NCBI GenBank assembly: GCA_032622095.1
Contig: CP136066.1
Coordinates: forward strand, 148,271,559-148,335,558
Direction: 5' to 3'
From: Siphonodentalium dalli
Taxonomy: Eukaryota; Mollusca; Scaphopoda; Gadilida; Siphonodentaliidae
DNA length: 64,000 bases
The stretch's first letter is position 1; each line of letters begins with the position of its first letter. The notes below the pieces were generated by a model. It searched no databases, was not told where the DNA came from, and saw nothing but the letters and a program-made list of their open reading frames with translations. Positions 35,544 to 48,144 of this stretch are shown here, piece by piece. Position numbers and translations under genes: made by a program.

Positions 35544-36159
35544 ATTAAAATTATACTTGACATAATGATAAAAGTTGGAGGATGGAAGTTAGAGAATATT
35601 AACATACAGTGTATGTGTATATAAAAGCCTGAGCAAAGAATGGATATAGGAAAAGTTAACATTTTAACAATATATACATATCAACATACATGGATAATAA
35701 ATAAGTTATAACAATGGACAGGCGACCAAGATATATAACAACATATGCCTTATACTTTACTCTGGTTTTGAGTGTATTTGCTATGCAGTTTATATACATA
35801 TGTAATATAACAGAATTTTTATTCAGCAGCACAAATTTTGATTTGACACCAACTCGAGCTTGGACAATTACCGAAACATAGATCGTCGTATTTATCTCTG
35901 CGAAGCTACAGCACTGTACGGCTTGAAACTAACATGACCTCTCAAGGTCGATTGAGTGATCATTGCATACACACTGTCCACTAGCCAATCAAAAGCGACA
36001 AATTTATGATGTCATGTGATCAATTGATAAATTTATGTTTGAGTCACAGCATGTCAATTTCAACTTTAGGCTTAGGCTCTTTCCTGTTTGTAAACACTGA
36101 CATGCTCTTTAATTAAGTAGAGTTATAGAGAGTAATCAATTGGTTCTGAGAACTACGTT

Positions 36160-36500
36160 AAAAAATAGAACTGTGGAATAATCTTGCTCAAAGTTATTTT
36201 TATGACTATTAATCCAAATTTAAAACACTCACCGTCAGTCTTATATATTTATTTAATGCAATGAGTATCGATGGCGAAATCATTTGCGTTAGTTTATTGC
36301 TGATTGTTGCGTCCCGAATCGAGATGTAAATATTTACAATTGAGCGTAGTTCAGACGGTGTTTTCTAGGGAGTTGTATGGTCGATTTCTTTGAGATTTTG
36401 GGTGATGTTAGTAGAATGCAACATTCCCCCAGTTGGCATAGCGCCTGAGTACTAATTTATCAGTTTCACACACCCAAACAAGTCCATAATATTTTTCATG
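36160..36500. repeat. Interspersed repeat, pair with 52955-53300
   Basis: Long colinear similarity to 52955-53300, including GATGGCGAAAT, CAATTGAGC, GTAGTTCAGAC, CCAGTTGGCATAGCGCCTGA and ACAAGTCCATAAT. No termini are obvious and no coding is seen. Confidence 0.65.
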
Positions 36501-36829
36501 GAATTCCAAAATCTCAAGAATGCAAGTTTATTTATTTATTTATTTATACATTGAAATGCACACACAATTAGTGATACTAGAATAACGCATATAACCTGCA
36601 GCATTAAGGTATTAAACAGATTACGACAAGACACCCTGATTGATAATATTATCCAGTTTTATCACATGATTAGCACTATTTTCCTATGTAATATTCGAGC
36701 GTAATAGACACGTGTAATATCGTCGCGTGCAATGACGTCACGCTGCTCTTTGGAACAAAGTTCTCTGTCTGTTAATTATTGTTATTTTCAATAAAATTTA
36801 AGCGATTATATGACCATGTGATAAAAAGT

Positions 36830-36970
36830 ATCTCAAACTCGTTCTATTTTATACGTAATTTATCAACCTCGTCCACTAAATTCTATTTGAGCCTCGGTAA
36901 ACCTCGGCTCAAATCGAATTAAGTGAACTCGGTTGATAAATTCAGTATAAAATAGAAACTCATGTGAGAT
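36830..36970. mobile_element. Inverted-repeat element, 141 bp
   Basis: Arms ATCTCAAACTCGTTCTATTTTATA... and ...TATAAAATAGAAACTCATGTGAGAT pair around a TTGAGCCTCGG/CCTCGGCTCAA centre. It is probably a hairpin MITE. Confidence 0.6.
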
Positions 36971-37488
36971 CCTCTATTTCTCATAGCTATATATTTCCAT
37001 CATTATATTTCTTGAAATAACTGAAACATTGAAACCCCAAAAATTCACATTAGGCCTAATCCAGGCAGGCAGGTAGGGATTTTTTTTTTGCATGTATTTT
37101 TTTTAGATTGAGTTTATTTTTAGGCATATATAGGGTGTCCATGTTCCAATTCTACCACCATGTGTCCATCCAATTCTACCACCATGTATGACAGAATGAA
37201 AAGATGGGTGCAACAAAAGCATCTAGAGTCCCAATATTGCAATAAAATATCTGCTTTGTCAAAGTCATTAGCAATTATATGTGAAACACAATGGCCAACA
37301 GAATAACACATTACTATAATTACTGATTTGATTAAATTTTGCATATAAACATTACTATCTTGAGAAAAATGCATTTATTAGTACAACCATATTTCTGTCT
37401 TTTGTTTTCTTGCAGGTCGACAACATTTTTCCAGGTATGTTGGCAAATAAGAAAGAACTCTTTTTTTATTTGGCATTATGCCAAGCTG

Positions 37489-37588
37489 GAATTCTTTTAT
37501 ACATGCTATTATGACAAACTGTTTTGTTATCAATAATCTATTGATAAAACAGTTTGTCATATTAACATGCACAAAAGAATTCCATTAT
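37489..37588. mobile_element. Hairpin element, about 100 bp
   Basis: GGAATTCTTTT at the left pairs with AAAAGAATTCC at the right, and a near-perfect inner stem ATGACAAACTGTTTTGTTATC meets GATAAAACAGTTTGTCAT around TATTGAT. Confidence 0.65.
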
Positions 37589-38380
37589 AACCAGAAGTGA
37601 TCTATGGAAATAAATAATTTAGAAATGTGAATTTCTCAGTCTCATACATATAACTAGTCATGTGTAATAAACATTGATAGGGGATAGAAATATGATTAAT
37701 AGATGATTTGTTTAATTGCTTTGGACCACAATTTCATGAATCACCCCCATTACGTCAGTTGGCAAATGTACACATACCATGAACAACCTCATCAACATTA
37801 GCTAAAGGACTTGTTTAATGATCCAATCCAAGTAAAACAGTCTGTTATGCAATCCGCAAGTGATAATGTCTGACATTAATCATTTTAAATTATTCATCTA
37901 ATTAGCCATGGTAATGAGCTATAAAATCTGATGGATATCTAAGTTAATTTTAGTGGTGGACTGATTAAATTAGATATTACACCAAACATATTTCAACATT
38001 ACAGCCGAATAATTACATCCCTTGCTTTACAATATTATTTTGCTATTGGTTTCCAAAAGGCTACAGTATTTAAATAGGGTAATTATTAGGGATGCAACGA
38101 TTCATCCTGATTCTGATAAATCGCATTTTAAAGTTCACGATGCAATGCATCGTATTGGGAGGGTGTGATGCGATGCAAAAACAATTCATGCATGCAGAGT
38201 TATCAATAGTCGGAGATACAAACTTTTCCACTCAAAACTTCAGATCTGGGCAGATCTGGGGACTGTATTAGCAATCATAGTCTACATGTACCCGGCCATG
38301 CATTTTGGTCATTTAGTTAGGTCTTGTAATTTACTTCAATGAATATACTGAGGTGAAGACTGATGAGAATGTACATAATA
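37589..38380. other. Intergenic or intronic, nothing recognised
   Basis: No gene seen. The segment near 38090-38180 (TGCAACGATTCATC ... CGATGCAATGCATCG) resembles sequence near 40250-40320 in inverse orientation, so the array that follows is probably inserted in an older repeat. Confidence 0.4.
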
Positions 38381-40193
38381 ATGAAAGTGGCAATGACACT
38401 GTAGCTCAACTTAGGTAGGGGAATAATTTAATGGTTGACAGTAAATGGAGGAATAGGAAAGGTGCTAATTGAAATGTCTAACCTGCGCCAAAGGATTTAG
38501 TGATGCAAAGAGTAAAATACAAGATGGCTGCTGGCGGCCATGTGTTTTGGCCAATTGACCCCAAAAGGGCTCGTTCCCATCTACGTGTCATTGTTAACCT
38601 CCATGACAAATTTTATGAAGATCTGACCAAAGCTACGACCTACAAATTTCATGATTATCAGACGAACAGTACGACCTGTAAACCACGCCAATGGATTGAA
38701 TTTTGAAATCTAAGATGGCCGCTGGCAGCCATGTTTTTTTGCCGAATGACCCAATAAATTACTCGTTCCCATCTACATGTCAATGTCAACATCCATGACA
38801 AATTTCATGACCATCTGACCAAAGCTACGACCTGTAGCCCGCAATAAAGGATTTAGTCATGCAAAGATTAAAATCCAAGATAGCTGCTGGCGGCCATGTT
38901 TTTTGGCCGAACGACCCCAAAATGACTCGTTCCCATCTACATGTCATTATTAACATCCATAACAAATTTCATGATGATCAGACGAACAGTACGACCTGTA
39001 GCCCGCGCCAATGGATTGAATCTTGAAATCCAAGATGGCTGCAGCGGCCATGTTTTTTGGCCGAATGACCCCAAAATGACTCATTCCCATCTACATGTCA
39101 ATGTCAACATTGATTACAAATTTCATAAAGATTAGACCAAGGTACAACCTGTAGCCCGGGCCAAAGGATTTAGTCATTCAAAGAGTAAAATCCAAGATGG
39201 CGGCCATGTTTTTTGGCCGAACGACCCCAAAATGACTCGTTCCCATCTACATGTCAGTGTTAACATCCATGACACATTTCATGATGTTCCGATCAAAGCT
39301 ACGACCTGTAGCCCGCGCCAAAGAATTTAGTCATACAAAGAGTAAAATCCAAGATGACTGCTGGCGGCCATGTTTTTTGGCCGAACGACCCCAAAATCAC
39401 TTGTTCCCATCTACATGTCATTATTAACATCCATGACAAATTTCATGATGATCAGGCGAACAGTACGACCTGTAGCCTGCGCCAATGGATTGAATCTTGA
39501 AATCCAAGATGGCTGCCAGCGGCCATGTTTTTTGGCCGAATGACTCCACAATGATTCGTTCCCATCTACATGTCAATATTCATGACAAATTTCATAAAGA
39601 TTAGAACAAAGGTACAACCTGTAGCCCGCGCCAAAGGAATTAGTCATGCAAAGAGTAATATCCAAGATGGCTGCTGGCGGCCATGGTTTTTGGCCGAACG
39701 ACTCCAAAATCACTCGTTCCCATCTACATGTCAGTGTTAACATCCATGACAAATTTCATAAACTTCCGACCAACGCAACGACCTGTAGCCCGCGCCAAAG
39801 GATTTAGTCATGCAAAGAGTAAAATCCAAGATGGCTGCTGGCAGCCATGTTTTTTGGCCGAACGACCCCAAAATCACTCGTTCCCATCTACATGTCATTA
39901 TTAACATCAAAGACAAATTTCATGATGATCAGACGAACAGTACGACCTGTAGCCCGCGCCAATGGATTGAATCTTGAAATCCAAGATGGCTGCCAGCGGC
40001 CATGTTTTTTGGCCGAATGACCCCAAAATGACTCGTTCCCATCTACATGTCAATGTCAACATTCATGACAAATTTCATAAAGATCAGACCAAATGTACGA
40101 CCTGTAGCCCGCGCCAAAGGAAATTGTTGACGGACACACGGACGACGTACGCCAAACCATGGCAATAGCTCAAACTTACAAAAGTAAGTTGAG
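38381..40193 (+). mobile_element. Pearl/Helentron-like element with core tandem repeats, copy 1
   Basis: The left arm of about 110 bp (TGACACTGTAGCTCAACTTA onward) is followed by about ten monomers of roughly 155-165 bp containing AAGATGGCTGCTGGCGGCCA, CGTTCCCATCTACATGTC and ACGACCTGTAGCCCGCGCCA. The right arm has GACGGACACACGGACGACG and a 3' hairpin CTCAAACTTAC/GTAAGTTGAG. This layout is that of the pearl elements described from bivalves and echinoderms and of Helentron-related non-autonomous elements. Open frames here are repeat artefacts. Confidence 0.8.
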
Positions 40194-40635
40194 ATAAAAA
40201 TGATTAAGTGGTTTATCTAGTTTTCACACCGTCAGATGCCAAAAATTTGCACATCGCATTGTAATAGTAAAATCGCAATTCGCATCGCATCGTGAAGGTC
40301 TGAATCATTGCAGCCCTAGTAATTATATAAGGTGGAAGTGAACGCTGAGTGTAGGAATTTTGACATAAAAACATGCAACGTCAAGCAAACGTCACTATAA
40401 AGTTCCCAATGTTAACAGATATTTTAACTCAATCTGTATTTTCAGGTTGCTATTTTTTACTGAGATGTAATTATAAGTAATAATGTCGGTTTCCCAAAAA
40501 CATTTGTACAATGTAAATGCATCATGCTGAATAAAAAAACCGTTTATAATTCGTTTTGCGATTTATGAGTTTATGAGTTCATGATTCAGGATGATGCCTT
40601 CAAACTCCGAAATTACATTAGAAAGAGATTATTCC
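40194..40635. other. Intergenic or intronic, nothing recognised
   Basis: AT-rich. The start resembles sequence near 38110-38170 in inverse orientation. No coding feature is supported. Confidence 0.4.
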
Positions 40636-40891
40636 TTAACCCTTTGATAACTGGAAATTCCTGAAATTTTGCTAAAACCCCTGTGCCAATGCATTCTCTT
40701 ATATATGGGAGACTCCCATAGGCAGCCTTGCATATATAAGAGAATACATTGGCCTAACAATATTTACCTTGACAGCCAGTGCACTCTGTTATATATGTGA
40801 GGCTCCCTATGGGAGTTTTGCATATGACATAATGCACTGGCACATGATCTTTAATGCTGCACCAGCATGGCTCCCATCATGAAAGGGTTAA
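40636..40891. mobile_element. TTAA MITE with TCTTATATATGC hairpin, copy 3
   Basis: TTAA-CCCTTTGATAACTGG to CCCATCATGAAAGGG-TTAA, with one good hairpin and one decayed hairpin in between. Confidence 0.75.
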
Positions 40892-41624
40892 ATGAATAGT
40901 AAAATACTTCATACGGATATAACTCCAATGCATAATCTAGAAAGGAAAAAATCTAAAGACTAGGATTTCACAGATCACGAAAAGACACTCGAAGGGGTCC
41001 TACGATAGTGGTAGACTTAATTGTTTTCATCAGATTTTGTTACCCATTTCCTTAACAGAATCTATTATTTTAGGCATAACTATGACAAATAGTACTTGAA
41101 CTGATTTTTAAGACATTTACTTTAATTCTTTCTGTTTCTGAAATGTGAATCATTCATTTTATAAAAAAAATACACAGAGATCAATGATACATGCCTCATA
41201 CTCAGAAATACATGAGGTCTGGGAACCTTCAACATTTCAGAACAAAACAGCTTTATTCTATAGAAATGGCATTGAAAATTCAGGTGTGTCAAACCAGAAT
41301 TTCAGTATCTAAAACATCAATATTGAATAGCATCGAGGTATACTAAACAAATGTTGTAGTGAGTATATGAAATGAAGGGTAATAAATTTACAGTAAATTT
41401 TGAATGACTATGAAAAATGTTTGACTAAACAGCTTAAGATGACTTGTCACAAATTGTAAACACATACAGCAAACATTAGTTTTTCATGCCAATATTCAAC
41501 ATTCCTTCCATGGTGAGAATATAAAGTTATTGTAATGGCAATGCGCCAACTTTCCTTATGTGACAAAATCATGCACCCACATTAACTCTAGATCTGAGGT
41601 GTTCATATTTTTTTTAAATTTATA
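40892..41624. other. Intergenic, nothing recognised
   Basis: AT-rich sequence downstream of cassette B with no coding feature. Confidence 0.4.
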
Positions 41625-41727
41625 CAGTGATGCCCTAAATAATTGACTCCTTAACCACAGCAGTATTATGGGTAACTTTCAGGATTTAGTTGGAAATATG
41701 GCTTGTTGCCATTTATTGGAAAGCTAG
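41625..41727. mobile_element. Palindromic TA MITE (CAGTAATGCCC type), left half
   Basis: Matches the left arm from CAGTGATGCCCTAAATAATT through GGCTTGTTGCCATTTATTGG and stops at the centre. Confidence 0.75.
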
Positions 41728-41913
41728 AGCTAGAGTCCATTTCAAATATCCACTGCAATATATTTCATTTAATAAGAGGCAAACAAACCAAATTAGTTTA
41801 TATAGTTGACAAAAGGAATTCCTGCCCATTTTCTCAAGTAAATATTTAACAACGAAATCTTTTACTTACGTTTCGATGTCATAACACATAACAATGGATT
41901 TTCTTGGTATTAA

Positions 41914-42058
41914 CCCTTTCATGATGGGAGCTGCGCTGGTGCAGCATTAAAGATCCTGTGCTAGTGCATTCTCTTATATATGCAAGTCATCCATAGGGAG
42001 CCTCGCATACATATGAGAACGCACTGGCTTATAAGGTCAAGTAAATATTGTTAGGCCA
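41914..42058. mobile_element. TTAA MITE with TCTTATATATGC hairpin, copy 4 (one end)
   Basis: Starts TTAA-CCCTTTCATGATGGGAGC in the opposite orientation to copy 1 and continues through the hairpin, but the far terminus is lost. Confidence 0.7.
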
Positions 42059-42820
42059 ATGTACCACATTTGGTTTTTACGATTTTTCCACCAGAACAAA
42101 GCAAAAGCAAAATTATATTTTGTACATGAATGTTGTTGTTGTAACAGGATTTCTTGAACATTGAATACTTATTGAAGGATGGTTGAGAGTTGGGTGAAAA
42201 TAACAATATGAATCCATTAGTCCCCTATATAAACTTATTTGGAAGATGGTAGAGATCCAGTCTCTTTGAAAAGCCGACGAAAATCCTATATCGGTATTAT
42301 GTCTCTAGAAGTGTCCATAATATTTAATTTCTACGATGACTCGGCATTCCCAACATGATGTAATAAACCGTTTCCAAATATGAAGTGCATTCCTGGCGCA
42401 GTAAATGTTTGTGAGAATCATAGTATTTAGAAATAGTTATAAATACAACTAGATGCGAAAGAATAATCAGACATGAATATCATTGACTGCTAAAGAAAAT
42501 TGTAGATACTATATTGGGATGAGTAAAATGAATTATGGCTATATCGCCTGTATTCAATAGTTGAGTTTGATAATGCAAGGGGAAATTGTCAACACGTCAT
42601 TGACCTCTGATCTCTGACGTGATCTGCTATGCCATAAACCAATGAAATCGCGCGCAGTCTGCACCACTCTCTACTGAAATGGAGGGAATCCCTTCAACAC
42701 AAAACCTAATTTTAATAGAGAGTTCTAGAGACGTAATTCAGATATAGGATTTTCGGTGGCTTTTCAAAGAGTCTGGTAGACCATATAGCACTATAAATCA
42801 TTGCGCCATAAATAAATGCT
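42059..42820. other. Downstream region of cassette B
   Basis: Should contain the 3' UTR of the minus-strand gene. I see no canonical AATAAA near the stop. An imperfect inverted pair, CTCTTTGAAAAGCC (about 42260) and GGCTTTTCAAAGAG (about 42758), brackets 500 bp that could be an element of its own. Confidence 0.4.
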
Positions 42821-45105
42821 TTATAACTCTGTTTCTATTGGCTGTTTCTCTGACGTGGCTGCTCTGTTGTCACCATAATATATTGGATTAACGTCATCAT
42901 ACCGAGGTGGTGGTGAATCATTTCTTGGAGTGTAATCCTCATTTGGGTAACCGGAATGATTTGACGTAAAATCAAACTCAGTCTCTAAATACTTATCAGA
43001 ATTGTCATTTTCATTAGGATAAGGTGAGTTGAAATCCGGCGGCGTTTCTGAGTAATTGTCACGAGGGTTGCTGTCAATATTTGGATAAGTTTGGCTGAAG
43101 TTAATTGGCGTTTCATGGTAGTTATCATTACCACCAACTCTGTAATTCCCTTTATTTCCGGTCTCCGGAGAACTGAAATCCAACGGAGTTTCAAGATAAT
43201 GCTTGCTGGTATTTGGACTCGCAGAATGTGTTGAGTTTAAGTCAAGAGGTGTTTCTAAGTAATGGTTGCCATGGATTGCTGGATGTGTTGTCTTTATGTC
43301 AGGAGACGTGTTCGGGTAATCGCTGCGATCAATTAAAGAATCAACTGACGGTGCCGAGCTTTGGCTTTTGATTGAGAAGCTCGTGTCAAGAGGCGTTTCC
43401 ATATAAAAACTCATGTCATTCATCGATGCAGGAGTACCAGCTGACCAGCGCGAACTCGGACCAGATCTCACCGAACCTGGATCCTTCATAGAAAGTATCG
43501 AATCCATGTCCAATGGAGTTTCCATATATGGGTTAACCTTTTTAGGAATGGAAGAATGTGTTGACCCTGGTGGAGTGGGTCTGTAGTTTCGGTTTTGCAT
43601 AAGCCCCGGAACTCCTGAATTCATAGAGTCACTATCTATTGGAGTTTCTAAGTAAGAGTTTGGTACAACCGATGGATGTGTCAAATTTGGATTCCATGGC
43701 GCCTGATTTTGTGGATATGTTGAATTTACAGGCACAGAGTTTGAAGGTGGTGATGGTGGTCCAAATGTAGACTGAGGGCCACCGAACGGACGGGTTGGCT
43801 TGGCTTTAACACTACTGAGATCACTATATCGGTCACTATTTATATCACTATATCTATCGGAGCCTATTCCAGTGAACACAGGTAGACTTGAATCTGGCAT
43901 ATATCTCATAGGAGGTGGTGGTTTCGTAGTTCTTGGAGATGGCTTTGGTGTACTGCCTGTTTTTGCACTGCCGAAAGATACCTCAGACCTGGGTGCTGGA
44001 ACAGGTGGAACCATACCATTCGGTTGCGTTATATATGAAGTCGGCAGGAACTGAATTCCAGTTGTTATCGGTACCTGCATTTGTGGAGCGTATGCAGGAA
44101 TTGTAAAAATAGCAACTGGCGGGACGTCATATGCTGCCGGAACAACATTAACAGCTGGAGAACCTCGACTGACATCACTCTGCGGTAATGACATGTTAGA
44201 CCCTTTGACATCATTTTGCGGCACAGATGCTTTTGAATTCAGCGACTCTTGAGACTGTTTCAGTTCAGCTCTTCTATTTGCTTTATCCTGAATAAGTAGT
44301 TTACGTTTCGAGTCTGTACTTCTCTGACTGTGAACACTCTCCTGAGATGAAGCATGTTGCATCTTAAATTTCCTACCAGGAGAGAATGACTTAGGAATTC
44401 GATCCAAAGGTAGAGGAGGCGGAGGTGTTGGTGGTACTTCTTCTTTCTCAGGACTACTTTCACTAGAAATCGGCATGCGTCGGTATTGGTCTGGAGAATC
44501 ATCATACGCTGTATTATCATAAATATTTTCATGAACGCCGGCATCGGCTGCTAAATTATTCTTTTGTACCCCTGTTTTAACTGATCTAAAAAATTTCGCC
44601 CTATTTTCGATGACATCGTTATCACTTTCATCATAAGTGTCGTCAAATTCGCTATCATCATAATCTTCTGAATATCCATCATCGTCATCATTGTAACCTT
44701 TGTTCGGCTGACCACGTTTTTTGAATACATAGGGCTCAGGTCGCTTTCGCCCAGCTGTGAAGGAATTCGGTCTGTTATTTCTGTTGAAATGATCTGAATG
44801 ACCATTTGGTGTTCTGTCAAAATCATCTTCGATTTCGTCTAATGTTACCCCAGAAAGCTGAAGGAAGTTCCTTTCAGACGTGATCGATTTTGAATAATCA
44901 GATAGACCTGTTGTGACAGATCGAGAACGAATAGAACTCCGGATAGACGATCGCCGCCCAAATCTTTGAACTTTTCTTTTGTTATATTTCACACAGGCAA
45001 GAATTATAAGTATGATGATAATAACGGCGACAAAGCTGCCAACACCTGCTCCGATACCAACAGCTAGTGCCACAACACTTTCATCCGGTGGTGCCAAGTA
45101 TGGGT
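42821..45105 (-). CDS. bark: Cassette B last exon: transmembrane helix and long tail ending ETEL
   Basis: The acceptor TTTTCAG at 45106-45108 completes a split Asp codon (DPY). The helix is about 45070-44990, followed by KYNKRK. The tail of about 720 residues has a basic serine-rich start (RRSSIRSSIRSRS), an acidic Asp-rich stretch, PPTPPPPLPL and PPVPAPR proline motifs, two SQES motifs, eight copies of a YxETP-type motif (42971-43654), a PPRY sequence fitting a WW-domain ligand, and ends ETEL before TAA, a class I PDZ ligand. The tail is far longer than cassette A's. It is presumably a scaffold-binding platform on the cytoplasmic side of the junction. Confidence 0.85.
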
Positions 45106-45436
45106 CTGAAAATAGATAGAAATAATCCATTGTAATTGCAAATCTGACATAAGTTGTGAAGCTCATTTCTGATTGACTGAAGTTGATTGATCATGCATGC
45201 ATGTATTTGTGTGGCATATGCTGCAAATATAAAATACAATATTGTGTTTATACAAAGCACCGGCCTCTTGGGTTTGTCTATATGTCACTTTATTATATGT
45301 GGATGCTTTGTCAAAAAATGCATTAAATAATAGTGTCAATGTTTTTCTTTCAACTACTGTCATTCTCACTATACACACATATATGGCATATGATCTTATT
45401 AATATGTACATGACAGATTGCAAATTTCTAGCTTAA

Positions 45437-45682
45437 CCCCTTCTTTACCAAATACTCATTGATAAGTAGTTGCCTTAGAAAATGTTCAGATAATAAATTC
45501 AACAGCCACAGGGCATCTATTGAACCTATTATTTGAACATTTCCAACCAATGAGTAAGAAACCTTCTGCACTTGTAGTATCTGTTTGTCTACTTATATTA
45601 CCTGATCACCCCTCCATGTGAATATTTGACCATTCTAATGTATTTTTTTATAACTGAATGGTCAAATTTATTTAGTAAAGGG
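45437..45682. mobile_element. TTAA MITE (CCCTTTCTATACT-type ends), copy 1
   Basis: TTAA on both sides (45433-45436, 45683-45686), with CCCCTTCTTTACCAAATACT at the left and TTTATTTAGTAAAGGG at the right. Same family as 57771-58018 (opposite orientation) and 53435-53833. Confidence 0.75.
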
Positions 45683-46412
45683 TTAACCTCATACACAAAT
45701 ATATTTAGTCTAAATGAAAACACAGGACTTAACATGAATTAAAAAAACCTGAGATATTTAGATATTTAGGTTGTTTAAATGCCATATTTGCTGATATGGT
45801 AGAACCAACATTAGGTTGGATTTTCTGGCAATAATAGTTGATTCATACATTCCGCAGGTAGGCATTCTGCCCGAGTAGTGAACAGACAAATAGCAACACA
45901 AATATTGCTTTAAAATAAACGACTAGCAAAAAATATGACCAATTTTAATTCAAGTTGAAAATATGTTGCTAGTACATGCATTCTGACAAGTCGTGAGTTG
46001 CTAATTTTAGTTATCCATTCACCAGCATCGTCCACTGAACATGCACAAATTATTAATAAAGCACACTGCTATACTGATTAATGTGCATCAAATACATCAT
46101 CACGCAGCCAGCAGAAGTTGCATAATTGAGTTCAACCGGAAACTTGTTCACTATATATACGATAACAGGAAGTTGTTTGGGAGATGCTCCGAGTAACCAC
46201 ATGACGTATCCAGAGATTTGATCACAGGAAAAAGGATGTCTCACTATTTTTATTAGAATAATCAGGGATAATCGCGGGCAAGTTCACAAACTGTTTTCAT
46301 ACCCAATCCCAGAATATTCAACTCAACAGAGTATGTTTATCTCCTAAATGGCCTTTTTGTGAAATTTCACTGAATGTTTTGGATCATGGTGCACAATACA
46401 TTATATGTTTAA

Positions 46413-46646
46413 CCCTACCATGACTGGAACAGCCTGAAATTTTGCAAAAACCCTATGCCACTGTATTCTCTAAAATATGCAAGTCTTCCATAGGGCCCCT
46501 CACATATATAAGAGAATACATTGGCCTAACAATATTTACCTTGACCTTGTGAGTCTGTGCATTCTCTTATATATGCGAGGCTCCATCAGTAGACTTGCAT
46601 ATATAAGAGGATGAACTGGCACAGGATATTTAATGCTGCATCAAGG
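46413..46646. mobile_element. TTAA MITE with TCTTATATATGC hairpin, copy 5
   Basis: Begins TTTAA-CCCTACCATGACTGGAAC and carries two hairpins. The right end is lost after AATGCTGCATCAAGGGG. Confidence 0.7.
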
Positions 46647-46702
46647 GGATATATCTTATGCTTCGTTTCCATGGTGATGCCAGCTTTAAAACGTTAACTA
46701 AC

Positions 46703-46916
46703 CTTTTTCACAAATGAATGGATAGAGCAGAAGGTTGCAGTTCTCTTCCTCAACAACATACAAGTCAGTCATGGAGCTGCAACGGCCGACAGGCGTCAAA
46801 GCACTAATCCACACCTTCATTGTTTTCTTGTAGTTGAGACCCAGAGCTTGCTGCATGAGATACTGCAGGAACTTGTCTTTTCCTTTACTATATTCCGCGA
46901 GGAAGCCGTCACAATC
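46703..46916 (-). CDS. bark: Cassette B: second exon of the C-type-lectin-like domain
   Basis: 214 bp, phase 0 in, phase 1 out, acceptor TTTAACAG, donor GTTAGT. It starts DCDGFLAEYSKGKDKF and ends YPFICEK, with VWIS, GRCSS and EENC. It aligns with cassette A's 15812-16019 (208 bp). As there, no calcium-site WND motif is visible. Confidence 0.8.
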
Positions 46917-47577
46917 CTGTTAAAAATAGAAGACAATATGCCTAAATTTCATGAAAATATGTTCTTAGTTCAAAACATAATAATTTTCATTAACACATTT
47001 TGTGATTACGCAATTCTCTGAAGAAGATTTTCAAGAAAATATCAAAATATTTTTGACATGGGTGACGATATTTTGAAGTATATAAGTCATATTTGCCAAA
47101 AGTGTTTGATGTACCCATAGCATTGCCCAAACAGATAGCCAAATCAATTTATTTTAGCATGCTGGTATGTTCGCAGTTTTCAAATAAATAAATTTGAAAT
47201 TTTTTTTTAATTCAGGTGGAATTGATAACTAAATACATGTACATGTATACTGTATTTTCTTTTGTTTGCAGAGTTCTAATCAAATTTACTAATTGCATTC
47301 AGTACATGTTATCCAAAGAACCTGCTGGTAGGCCTACACGGCCATAGTCAAATGCGATGAACAATCAGTCTACGAGTCATTATAATTAATGTACATTTAA
47401 CTCTGCAAATTTCCAGGAACACTGCAATTATTGCAATATGAATGCTAAAAATGAGGTATATGAGCATGTGACAAATCGGGGGTACATGGATGCATGACCT
47501 TTGCAGTGGAAGTTTCGACCAATCATGATATTGAGCTATAGCACAAAGTGTTTAAAGTCACCAGACCAATAGATCGG

Positions 47578-47830
47578 CAATTTGCGAAAACCCCTGTGCC
47601 AATGCATTCTCTTTTATATATGCGAGTCTCCCATAGAGAGCCTCACATATATCACAGAATGCATTGGCCTAACAATATTTAATGCAATAAATAGTCCAGC
47701 TCAGAGGAACTTCATGGTGATCCAACAAATAACAAGTGTTGCATTGTTGTCTGTTGGGATAACAATATTTACCTTGACCTTGTAAGCCAGTGCATTCTCT
47801 TATATACCGGTATGCAAGGCTCCCTATGGG
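47578..47830. mobile_element. TTAA MITE with TCTTATATATGC hairpin, copy 6, interrupted
   Basis: Two hairpin halves, GCATTCTCTTTTATATATGCG (shortened here to its first part) and GCATTCTCTTATATACCGG, are separated by about 90 bp of unrelated sequence starting near TTAATGCAATAAATAG. Both outer termini are lost. Confidence 0.55.
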
Positions 47831-48144
47831 AGCTGACATCATTAACCCTTTGGAGAGTATATGTAACATCATATACATGATGTCATGAGTAAATTTAACG
47901 TCAACGTCAGCAATAATTATTAACAAGTTCGGGTCAAAAGGGTCCAATAATTTGTTTTAATTTATGTGCGTTTTTTGTTAATGAGTGTTATCATAATCGA
48001 TTGCACTTATACATTTGGGACATTATATTAATTGGCTTTGCCTCGGGGTCCAAAATCGATGTCCATGTATCAAATCTCCATGTTCCCCCGATATTGCCGG
48101 GATAACTTATAATAACTCATATCCATGAGTCTACTCTTCTCCTA

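Larger units (their letters stand above)
45106..46702 (-). other. Intron between lectin and transmembrane exons, cassette B
   Basis: 1.6 kb, containing two TTAA MITEs (45437-45682 and about 46413-46646) and otherwise AT-rich sequence. Confidence 0.65.

Noticed and set aside
38500-40168. Open frames of 60-75 residues in the large repeat arrays (also 49344-51024)
   Set aside because: The same peptide recurs once per core monomer of the pearl-like elements, so these are repeat artefacts.
43800-44054. Plus-strand frame within the cassette B tail exon, and other frames at 42985, 44260 and 44551
   Set aside because: Shadows of the minus-strand tail exon, which has clear coding features and splice support.
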